Origin: Candidatus Cardinium hertigii
Lineage (GTDB): Bacteria > Bacteroidota > Bacteroidia > Cytophagales_A > Amoebophilaceae
Direction of reading: 5' to 3'
Assembly: GCF_003788695.1 (NCBI RefSeq)
Contig: NZ_RARA01000023.1
Span: forward strand, 71,909 to 84,341
DNA length: 12,433 bases
Shown here: positions 6,321-12,433 of the stretch, piece after piece
Position numbering within the stretch: position 1 is the first letter of the stretch
Layout: each line of letters opens with the position of its first letter
The notes under the pieces: generated by a model
The model's input: only the letters and a program-made list of their open reading frames with translations
Databases searched by the model: none
What the model was told of the DNA's origin: nothing
Position numbers and translations under genes: made by a program

Positions 6321-7430
6321 CTATATGGTACTTGAAGTTGGATCTGTGGATACTTCCTTTAGTACATTTTTATTAACTTTGCATAATTTTGCGGTCATGG
6401 CCTTTAAATCTTCTACCACTTTGGTAAAGCTTTCAAAATTTAATTGGTCCATAGTATCCGTTGCACTATGGTAATTAACATCTCTCTTATCAGCCGTATC
6501 AGTGATCATAATAGCTTTATAACCCTGGTTCCAAAAAGATTTATGATCAGATCGTCCAATTCCTGGATCTAGTTTATATGGTAGAGATATATAATGCATT
6601 GGAAATGCTTTTTTAGTTTTTTTATAGCTGGACGTACATTCTTTTAAAAAACCGTAGGAATCTATATTACTAACAAAACCAATAAAATTCCCTTTACTAT
6701 GATACGGAAGCCCTATTAACCATCTAAGCCATGAGGGAAGATATGGAGGATAGTCTTGGCTTTTTGTGTTATCAGTATAATTACCTAAACATTCAAGTGA
6801 TATCATACCTTTTATAGCTTCATTATGTTCTCTAGCTTTTGTTGCGTAGTTTACGCTCCCCATATTATTTCCGAAAAATGCACCGGTTACTGTGTCCTTG
6901 CTATAAGGGGATTCTTCATTAGGAAAGGCCACTAGTTTTAAAGTTTTTTTAAGCTTACAATCATATTGTTTCATATACCTTGCGATTTCTAAGAGAGCCG
7001 CTACGCCTGAAGCGTTGTCATTAGCTCCAGGTGAAGTATTAACTGTATCATAGTGCGCGCCTATTACAATAGATTCATTTTTACGGTTACAGCCAGGACT
7101 GCTGTTAATGACAACTTCTATATTTTTCATTACATAAGTCTGATCATTATACGTTGCAGCATATTCATGAATTTTAAGGTTAGGTTCCGTAAATCCCATT
7201 GCTTTAAATTGTTGTACAATATAGTTAGCTGCTGCTTCTAATTTTTCAAAATTAGACTGATTTTCAATATTTCTAATTCCTATTGTATGTGACAAGTTGT
7301 GGACATGATCTTTTAAACGATCTTTTTCTAGAGAATCAACTGTTTTCATATAAACATGTGATTGGCTACAGCTACTTTGTGTGATCACTACCAGCACAAT
7401 AGCTGCGAGCCATATTATTTTTCGATTCAT
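6321..7430 (-). CDS. M28-family zinc aminopeptidase, lipoprotein
   Basis: 369 aa from the chosen start. The frame is open from an ATG at 7466, but the ATG at 7430 is preferred: it is preceded by AGAAAAGAG and begins MNRKIIWLAAIVLVVITQSSC, a signal with a lipoprotein-type Cys21. The protein is therefore probably exported and membrane-anchored. Family M28 enzymes are co-catalytic two-zinc exopeptidases. All five expected ligand positions are visible: His126 (GAHYDTV), Asp138 (GANDNASG), Glu173 (with catalytic Glu172 in FPNEES), Glu213 (ISLECLG, where many relatives have Asp) and His321 (YHSATDTMDQLN). GRSDHKSFW (about 292-300) is another typical block. It likely trims peptides in the periplasm or outside, feeding amino-acid uptake; substrate preference is unknown. 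No gene is co-transcribed with it. Confidence 0.92.
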   Translation of the reverse strand: MNRKIIWLAAIVLVVITQSSCSQSHVYMKTVDSLEKDRLKDHVHNLSHTIGIRNIENQSNFEKLEAAANYIVQQFKAMGFTEPNLKIHEYAATYNDQTYVMKNIEVVINSSPGCNRKNESIVIGAHYDTVNTSPGANDNASGVAALLEIARYMKQYDCKLKKTLKLVAFPNEESPYSKDTVTGAFFGNNMGSVNYATKAREHNEAIKGMISLECLGNYTDNTKSQDYPPYLPSWLRWLIGLPYHSKGNFIGFVSNIDSYGFLKECTSSYKKTKKAFPMHYISLPYKLDPGIGRSDHKSFWNQGYKAIMITDTADKRDVNYHSATDTMDQLNFESFTKVVEDLKAMTAKLCKVNKNVLKEVSTDPTSSTI

Positions 7431-7740
7431 TAACTCTTTTCTAATTGATTTAGTATTGTGTTGCATTTGCTTAAAATTTTGTTTGCTTGAAATGTTGAAA
7501 TTACTAACACATTATGAATATCCTGCAAACAAAAAAAGTAAGCGTTACCTCTACCATAAGCGTTACCTCTACTATGCATTTAGCTATTTAGTTTTTGATA
7601 CTTCCTCTTTACGCCAACCAAATATATCAAACTTTCATCAGCGTAGCGCAATTTATGAACTTTATTTCTAAAATACTATTATATTTTAAGTTTTCGGAAC
7701 GAAATCGATATTTAGTATAGAAGATGTAACCTATTACTTA
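7431..7740. other. Intergenic region upstream of the peptidase
   Basis: About 310 bases without a supported gene. It presumably carries the peptidase promoter, reading leftward. It contains one 18-bp tandem repeat (7540-7575). A short plus-strand open frame crosses it, but it has no recognisable content and partly overlaps the peptidase signal sequence on the other strand. Confidence 0.4.
7540..7575. repeat. 18-bp tandem repeat upstream of the peptidase
   Basis: AAGCGTTACCTCTACCAT (7540-7557) is followed immediately by AAGCGTTACCTCTACTAT (7558-7575), differing at one position. It lies 110-145 bases upstream of the chosen peptidase start. A paired regulator-binding site is possible; replication slippage is the simpler explanation. 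Confidence 0.6.
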
Positions 7741-7883
7741 GTATCCGTTCAGTGGTGTGGCCTATTCGTATTTTTTCACGTTCGTATTTAGAAATGCGCA
7801 ATAATGTAAGTTTATAAAAAACGCGCCTTGAACAAAGCTGTGACTAGAAAATTTCAGGCTGAAAGCTATTAGAAAATCATCTT
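7741..7883 (-). mobile_element. Inverted right-half remnant of the 357-bp element
   Basis: GTATCCGTTCAGTGGTGTGG (7741-7760) is identical to the reverse complement of the right terminus at 2917-2936. Similarity continues through AATAATGTAAG, TTTATAAAAAACGCGCC, TTGAACAAAGCTGTGA and AGAAAATCA, corresponding to about 2796-2936 read backwards. It therefore includes one arm of the large hairpin but not its partner. Similarity stops at about 7883, exactly where the GAGGCCGTTGCAATAG end of the other element family begins. No target-site duplication is seen. Confidence 0.75.
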
Positions 7884-7905
7884 GAGGCCGTTGCAATAGA
7901 CAATT
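7884..7905 (+). repeat. Solo terminus of the GAGGCCGTTGC element family
   Basis: GAGGCCGTTGCAATAGAC (7884-7901) is identical to the left end of the 208-bp element at 6076-6093. Only the end is present; the following bases do not match that element's interior. It interrupts the remnant of the 357-bp element, suggesting insertion of one element into the other followed by deletion. Confidence 0.65.
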
Positions 7906-7955
7906 AGTACTTAGGACGTTGAAATATAAAATAGTACCATTAAACGAATAAAAAT

Positions 7956-8360
7956 ATGAAAAAGCAGTTTATCCTTCTTAGGTTGTTTTTATTAGGTAGC
8001 AGTTTTACGGCATGCCAGATTAGCAACCAAACAAACAATAGATCCTATAGACAAGACAAAAAAGATAAAAATACGGCTTCCAAATGAGTTAACGGAACAA
8101 ATAATGCAATGTATGCCTGGATTGGTTCTAAAGGAGCAAAAGCGCTAGCTATGGTTTTGGAAAATAATAGCACAATTACGGAAATTGACCTGAGTTATAA
8201 TAATATTGGTTTTGCAGGGGCAAAAGCGCTAACTACAGCTATGGAAAAGAATAGTACAATTCGATATATTGATCTTTGTAACAACAATGGTCTTGAATGG
8301 CAACCAAATCTAGCTACAGATTTGAAAAAAAGACGCATAAAGGTTAATTTCATACTATAG
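7956..8360 (+). pseudogene. Degraded F-box-like/LRR lipoprotein gene
   Basis: Three coding-like segments lie in alternating frames. Frame A from ATG 7956 reads MKKQFILLRLFLLGSSFTAC, a lipoprotein-type signal ending at Cys20, and stops at TGA 8085. From the A-run at 8058-8063, the frame one base further on reads KIRLPNELTEQIMQCM (8065-8115), which matches the LPxELxxxI core of an F-box. Frame A then resumes from about 8112 to TAG 8360 with WIGSKGAKALAMVLENNSTITEIDLSYNNIG and a second, ribonuclease-inhibitor-type leucine-rich repeat. One extra A in the A-run plus a later compensating loss would restore a single lipoprotein-F-box-LRR chain. Intact relatives would be much longer, so repeats have probably been lost. 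The final stop overlaps the end of an element remnant. The F-box call rests on a short motif; the LRR call is strong. Confidence 0.7.
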
Positions 8361-8401
8361 TATCCGTTCACTTGCGTGGAAGCCATATTTTATAGATTAT
8401 A
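8360..8401 (+). mobile_element. Solo left end of the 357-bp element family
   Basis: About 41 bases beginning GTATCCGTTCACTTGCGTGG match 2580-2620 with one difference (AAGCC for TAGCC), through CATATTTTATAGATTAT. The similarity ends at about 8401, and the rest of the element is absent. It begins on the last base of the LRR pseudogene's stop codon and ends eight bases before the end of the leftward beta-barrel gene. Confidence 0.8.
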
Positions 8402-8408
8402 GCAAAAT

Positions 8409-9290
8409 CTATATATCTTCATCTTCATTCTTGAATTTCTTGAATAGCTGATACCCAATTGTAAGTGTAAAGCAGTAGTTTTTCATATTTTCTTCTTCAC
8501 ATTTGCTACCAAGTCGCTTATAAGCTTCATAACGGCTACGTTCTCCTTCAATTTGGGAATAGTTTTGTATTTCACCTATTTTTGTCCTAAGCATACCTAA
8601 AAATCCTAGTATGCCTCTTAGATCTAGATACAATCCAGAATCCCATTCGTACGCTGTTCCAAGTGATAGAGCGATGTCCCCCTTAGCTAATAAGGTAGCT
8701 AAATCACCTGTAGGTTCAAATTTCTCTTCCTTAGAATTGTTGGAATTTTTAACTAGCCAAATTCTTTTAGGAATAAAGTTAAATACTCCAGTTAAGCATA
8801 TTTTCCAGATACCTGTATTCGGCCTAAGACTTAATGGGTATATACACATTCCTCCTGATAAAAATACGGTATGGTTAATGATTTTTAGATAGGATTGATC
8901 CAAATTTTGCTGTTCATCAACTACTAAAGTACCACCTTGGCGTAGGTAACCTACCCCAACTTCGGCACCTATATATTTATTTTCAGCAAATTCTACACAT
9001 ATACTCCCAGTAAATCCTGGATTTTCTAAAAAACTATGTTTCTTAACTTTTCCCTTAATACCAACTGAATCTAATCCAGTAAAATCAAAATTTTTCCAAG
9101 TGCTCCAAAAGGAAGAGCCACTTATTCCGGCTTTTGCACCTATCCCCCAGTATTCTATACCGGCCTTTTTTTTGCTATCCTGATCTGCATATGCATAATC
9201 TCCCTGTAAAGTAATATATATCAATGTACTGATTATTATATTTTTTTTGGAAATCAACTTTTTTAAATTGATCCTATTGTTAACTAACAT
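8409..9290 (-). CDS. Probable outer-membrane beta-barrel protein
   Basis: 294 aa from the chosen start. The frame is open from an ATG at 9491, but the ATG at 9290 directly precedes a normal Sec signal: KKLISKKNIIISTLIYITLQ, then AYA|DQ as the likely cleavage site. The mature part shows alternating hydrophobic/polar strands with many Gly and aromatic residues (YWGIGAKAGI, KYIGAEVGVGYL, GDIALSLGTAYEW, LYLDLRGILGFLG) and ends with the strand YCFTLTIGYQLFKKF before an acidic tail. This resembles the small porin-like beta-barrels of Bacteroidota. No specific family motif was recognised and no substrate can be named. It lies downstream of, and co-oriented with, the transglutaminase-like gene, so shared transcription is possible. 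Confidence 0.65.
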   Translation of the reverse strand: MLVNNRINLKKLISKKNIIISTLIYITLQGDYAYADQDSKKKAGIEYWGIGAKAGISGSSFWSTWKNFDFTGLDSVGIKGKVKKHSFLENPGFTGSICVEFAENKYIGAEVGVGYLRQGGTLVVDEQQNLDQSYLKIINHTVFLSGGMCIYPLSLRPNTGIWKICLTGVFNFIPKRIWLVKNSNNSKEEKFEPTGDLATLLAKGDIALSLGTAYEWDSGLYLDLRGILGFLGMLRTKIGEIQNYSQIEGERSRYEAYKRLGSKCEEENMKNYCFTLTIGYQLFKKFKNEDEDI

Positions 9291-9516
9291 AGTAAAAAAG
9301 ATTAGATGTTTAATACCAGACTGTGGTGACGTATATTGATATTGATATTGATTCAAACTCTTGATGGCGCACTTTTCCCATAGAACAAAATTTTTCTCTT
9401 CTTGTTTGGAATGATATTTTCTTAACAAGGCTACTGCTGCTGGCCAATCCCTATGGAGGCCTCCCCTGTGCTGGTTTCTTAATAAGGCCATTCATCAAGT
9501 TAAAATTAGCCTTGTA
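9291..9516 (-). other. Open extension or spacer ahead of the beta-barrel gene
   Basis: This stretch separates the transglutaminase-like gene from the preferred beta-barrel start. The beta-barrel frame stays open through it to an ATG at 9491, adding 67 residues (MALLRNQHRGGLHRDW...). Those residues would bury the signal peptide, so I treat them as untranslated or as a leftover gene fragment. It contains three copies of TATTGA in tandem (9335-9352). The right part looks less AT-rich than its surroundings. Confidence 0.4.
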
Positions 9517-11499
9517 TTATCCTATTACTATAGAAGCTTTTTGTAGATTGCCTTCCAATGCATGCTTTAAATTTTTATATGCCGTGCTTTGCAGTGCCTC
9601 ATTGGGGATAATGCTTTTTAGAATGGTTACTATATCAATAATTTCTGTGTTGCCATTTTTATATGTACATGACCTATGTACAGATAGCCAGGGTGAATCT
9701 ATCTTGAAATTTAACTTTTCACAATTTTTAATGTGCGTTTTTTCTATGATAGAATGATTTTCAATAATACAAGGATCCCCTATAAAAACATCTGATACCT
9801 GATCAGGAGCAGTAGACACAGTGTTTTCAAACCAATTCTTAAAGTAACAAATCGAATCTAAAATTAAAGCAGACCCTAAATTTGTTTGAAAGATCTTGTT
9901 TTTTTGTTGAAATGCATACCTTATCGTAATGTCCTGTACAATAGAAGAAGTAAAATCGGGTAAATCCATAAATTTCTTTTCTTCATCGGTAAGATATACG
10001 TTACTTATCTTATAAAAGATAAAGTCTTTCAATGCTTCATTTGAAGAATTTAGCGCTATTTGTGTTAAATCTAACGAAGAAGCTCCTTTAAACACCATAG
10101 TACCCTGTTGGTTTACCACATTGTCCTGTATAGCTAATCTATTATAGCATAGGATTTTGGAAGTGGTAGGATTTATGGGAGGAACCTGTATTAAACCACC
10201 TTCCTTATGATCCAATAGTAACGCATCTCTATCAGCAACATCTGGAAAAATCCCTTGCGCCATACTAACTTTATTTGTTGGATCAATCCAATATACGTTT
10301 TTTTCATTATTGGTTACTTTTAGCATTGCATGGTTAAATCCTAAATGAGGTAGCAACGCACAGTCAGCTATTATCTTAGTATTTGCAGTACTACCTCTAT
10401 GCACAAGAAGAGGCTGTACTTGATAACCCAGCTTTTGTAAAATAGAAGCAGTAGCAGCAGAAAAATCTTTGCAGTCTCCCATTTGGAAATGAGCAGTTTT
10501 TTCTAGATCTCTAGGGAAATGGCCACCTTTTACAGTACGCCAATCTCCCATATATTGTATCTGTTTATTCAATTCTGAAGTAACATAATTGATGGTTGCC
10601 TCATCCCCTTCTTTAGTAGCAGCAACTTCTGCTATGGCTACAAAACTTTTGGGAAGGGGTTGATTGATTACTTTATAATATTCAGTGGCAAATGCTTGTG
10701 CGAACTCTTTCCAGCTACTTACATTAGACAAAGATACCCATGTCCTATATTTTTTATTTACAAAATAAGATCTTTCGTTCGTTACAGACCATTCTTGAAT
10801 AGGCTTTTCTAAAGTAATAACTATATTATGTGTGTCTTGCTTGTATGGTTCATGGGAAACTTTCAATACGTTTTTAGGATCATTTACTTTAACTTTTAAA
10901 GGTATTTTTGACTGAATTCTAGTATTATATGATTTTATATAACTTCCCGTATAATATAAAACCTCTCCAAAAAAGTTTTTGATAGGGGCCTTTTTCCTAA
11001 AAATCTTATACTTTAGGTATATTTCTGAACCGAGCTCTATTTTAGGGAAAGCTATGGCTATTTGCCTTTCAGTATCAAAACCAGACTTTAAACTAGATAC
11101 AGCTTTATCCTGAATCATATTTTTAACCACTTTGTATTCCTTGCCTTGGCAAATAGTTTTTGCTTCTAGGATAGTAATTTGCATGTTTTGATTATTGTAA
11201 TCTATTCGATAAGGTGCAAATATTTCACGCCCATGTTCTTTCAAGATTTTACTGCGCGACTCTACGATAGAGGTATAAGTGCCATCTGCATTAACAAACA
11301 TATCTTCTTGAATGTCAGATTCTAATTCCAGTTGTTCATATTTAGACCATTTGGCTTCAGCTATGGGCATGCTAAAGATAAAGAATGGCCATAAATAGAA
11401 AAGTATCTTTACATGTCTTATGCTAGCTGGTAAAGCACACTTGTTCAAGATAGTTAAACTGTATACCCGCAGCTTATGTTTAAATGGTAACTTTTGCAT
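9517..11499 (-). CDS. DUF3857/transglutaminase-like exported protein
   Basis: 660 aa, typical for the Bacteroidota DUF3857-transglutaminase architecture. A hydrophobic segment (about 32-47) followed by AEA suggests export; about 30 residues precede it, so the true start may lie downstream, although no better Met is available. Residues about 60-250 form the DUF3857-like beta-rich region (DGTYTSIVESRSKIL, YNNQNMQITILEAKTI, FPKIELGSEIYLKYKI). The transglutaminase-like core has the expected Cys343 (GDCKDFSAATASIL), His390 (GFNHAML) and Asp406 (YWIDPT), so the Cys-His-Asp triad is complete. Such folds include peptidases and amide-processing enzymes; the actual reaction is unknown. It probably acts in the periplasm or at the surface. 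It precedes the beta-barrel gene on the same strand and is divergent from the AAA-ATPase-like gene. Confidence 0.87.
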   Translation of the reverse strand: MQKLPFKHKLRVYSLTILNKCALPASIRHVKILFYLWPFFIFSMPIAEAKWSKYEQLELESDIQEDMFVNADGTYTSIVESRSKILKEHGREIFAPYRIDYNNQNMQITILEAKTICQGKEYKVVKNMIQDKAVSSLKSGFDTERQIAIAFPKIELGSEIYLKYKIFRKKAPIKNFFGEVLYYTGSYIKSYNTRIQSKIPLKVKVNDPKNVLKVSHEPYKQDTHNIVITLEKPIQEWSVTNERSYFVNKKYRTWVSLSNVSSWKEFAQAFATEYYKVINQPLPKSFVAIAEVAATKEGDEATINYVTSELNKQIQYMGDWRTVKGGHFPRDLEKTAHFQMGDCKDFSAATASILQKLGYQVQPLLVHRGSTANTKIIADCALLPHLGFNHAMLKVTNNEKNVYWIDPTNKVSMAQGIFPDVADRDALLLDHKEGGLIQVPPINPTTSKILCYNRLAIQDNVVNQQGTMVFKGASSLDLTQIALNSSNEALKDFIFYKISNVYLTDEEKKFMDLPDFTSSIVQDITIRYAFQQKNKIFQTNLGSALILDSICYFKNWFENTVSTAPDQVSDVFIGDPCIIENHSIIEKTHIKNCEKLNFKIDSPWLSVHRSCTYKNGNTEIIDIVTILKSIIPNEALQSTAYKNLKHALEGNLQKASIVIG

Positions 11500-11881
11500 A
11501 GCGTTTAAATAAATAATATGTAGTTCTTAGACTTTATTAATATGCTTAATCCTGAGCCGACGTAATCGTATATTATATTATTTATAATATTCATAAATAT
11601 AAAACAAAATAATATTCATAAGTGTATATAATACTCATAATATATAAAATAAAAAAGGCTAAATCCCATGTAATCCCTAAGCTCTATTATTAAATCTTAA
11701 TCCTAATGTATCCATCTTAAAAATAGCTAAAACGTTTTTCTTTAAAAAATAAGATGCTTACATGCAACCACTTCCCTCTTACATTTTTTTCTTTTAAATT
11801 TTACTAAATTCATAAAAAAACAACCATTACTTTCTTTTTGTGCTAGGTAGCCTATATGTCCCATTTCAAATTCTTTCCATT
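11500..11881. other. Divergent intergenic region, very AT-rich
   Basis: About 380 bases between two divergent genes, so it should hold both promoters. No gene is seen. The only structured content is a 13-base motif repeated three times at 11584-11640. TTTG boxes occur on the plus strand (for example at about 11836-11840), but I cannot place a full Bacteroidota promoter with confidence. Confidence 0.4.
11584..11640. repeat. Three direct copies of ATAATATTCATAA
   Basis: ATAATATTCATAA occurs at 11584-11596 and 11609-11621, and ATAATACTCATAA at 11628-11640. Start-to-start spacings are 25 and 19 bases. The cluster lies 85-140 bases upstream of the transglutaminase-like gene start and 240-300 bases upstream of the AAA-ATPase-like gene. 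It could be a cluster of binding sites; strong AT bias makes chance similarity possible. Confidence 0.5.
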
Positions 11882-12433
11882 ATGACCCATGTATCTACAC
11901 ATTGCCGCATCCGAACGGGAACCGATGACTTTAAAACCCTATTGTTGCATAGTGATGTATTTGTAGATAAAAGCTTAATGATTCAAGCATTATTGGAAGA
12001 AAGCAGCGAGGTAATACTGATTACCCGTCCCAGACGTTGGGGTAAAAGCTTGAACATGGATATGTTGCGTAAGTTTTTTGAAATCGAAGTAGATCAGACA
12101 GGAAATCCTTTAGCTGAAACAGATCGTGTCAATCAGAAGCTATTCTTGGGTGGAGCCATTGATTTAAAATTAGCAACGGGAAGGAAAAAAATACTACAAA
12201 AGCTTAAAATAGCAGCTTATACAGATATTATAAATGAATATCAGGGACAATTTCCAGTCATCTTACTTAACCTGAAAGATGTTAAAGGGAGTTCTTACCA
12301 AGAAATCGAGAAAGGCATTAAAGATCAAATTATAACATTATTTTCCTGCCATCGTTATCTAAGCGTACACCTAGCAGCATCAGGGGGGGTACTGGATAAT
12401 GCTCAAAAAGAGAAATTACAGCGCTATTTGGAT
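11882..12433 (+). CDS. AAA-ATPase-like protein (PF09820 type), 3' partial
   Basis: 184 codons, cut by the right edge. It begins MTHVSTHCRIRTGTDDF, then SDVFVDKSLMIQALLEE, the family's characteristic (Y/F)VDK(T/S) block, then ILITRPRRWGKSLNMDMLRKFFE. RPRRWGKS (49-56) is the modified P-loop typical of AAA-ATPase-like proteins, which usually carry a PD-(D/E)XK nuclease-like domain at the C-terminus (outside the window here). QFPVILLNLKDVKGSSYQEI (about 120-139) is another family block. These proteins occur in many, often decayed, copies in Amoebophilus-type and other symbiont genomes; their role is not established, though defence or host interaction has been suggested. The ATG at 11882 fits the family N-terminus but has no clear Shine-Dalgarno. 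No break is visible in the part seen. Confidence 0.85.
   Translation, partial: MTHVSTHCRIRTGTDDFKTLLLHSDVFVDKSLMIQALLEESSEVILITRPRRWGKSLNMDMLRKFFEIEVDQTGNPLAETDRVNQKLFLGGAIDLKLATGRKKILQKLKIAAYTDIINEYQGQFPVILLNLKDVKGSSYQEIEKGIKDQIITLFSCHRYLSVHLAASGGVLDNAQKEKLQRYLD

Noticed and set aside
7381..7671. Plus-strand frame of 96 codons upstream of the peptidase
   Set aside because: It starts antisense to the peptidase signal sequence, runs through an 18-bp tandem repeat and has no recognisable content.
8195..8386. Minus-strand frame opposite the LRR fragment
   Set aside because: The plus strand encodes clear leucine-rich repeats, so this is its shadow.
8611..8892. Plus-strand frame inside the beta-barrel gene
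   Set aside because: It is antisense to a frame with a signal peptide and beta-barrel pattern.
9512..9757. Plus-strand frame at the end of the transglutaminase-like gene
   Set aside because: It is antisense to the C-terminus of a well-supported long gene.
1..12433. CRISPR arrays, tRNA or rRNA genes
   Set aside because: No regularly spaced repeats, cloverleaf-like segments or rRNA-like GC-rich blocks were seen on either strand.

Overview
The window looks like chromosome from an obligate intracellular Bacteroidota symbiont of the Amoebophilus/Cardinium type (Amoebophilaceae). This is inferred from four things: strongly AT-rich DNA; lipoprotein-type signals on proteins with eukaryote-like modules (ankyrin repeats, leucine-rich repeats, an F-box-like motif); an AAA-ATPase-like protein of a kind abundant in these symbionts; and many decayed genes separated by short repeated elements. 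No rRNA, tRNA or CRISPR array was seen.

Layout. 128-1582 (-) encodes a lipoprotein-type ankyrin protein. 1927-2517 (+) is an LRR-like gene broken by one in-frame stop. 2580-2936 is a compact non-coding element with 20-bp terminal inverted repeats, an apparent 8-bp target-site duplication and a large internal hairpin. 2963-4078 (-) is dprA. A decayed copy of the element and two strong hairpins lie between dprA and a sodium:solute symporter (4368-5867, -). 6076-6283 is a second, unrelated MITE-like element. 6321-7430 (-) is an M28 zinc-peptidase lipoprotein. 7741-7905 is a chimeric junction between remnants of the two element families. 7956-8360 (+) is a degraded lipoprotein gene with signal peptide, F-box-like motif and LRRs in alternating frames. 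8409-9290 (-) is a probable outer-membrane beta-barrel protein. 9517-11499 (-) is an exported DUF3857/transglutaminase-like protein. 11882 to the right edge (+) is the start of an AAA-ATPase-like (PF09820-type) protein.

How it fits together. The intact genes form no obvious pathway. They are either envelope and nutrient functions (symporter, peptidase, beta-barrel, transglutaminase-like protein) or candidate host-interaction proteins (ankyrin, LRR/F-box). dprA is the only DNA-processing gene. Most intact genes read leftward with large gaps, so only 8409-11499 resembles an operon. The most unusual content is the non-coding repeat system: two MITE-like families whose whole and partial copies sit in most large gaps and flank both broken LRR genes. 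I found no convincing new multi-gene system; the best candidates for follow-up are the 357-bp structured element and the frame-alternating F-box/LRR gene.
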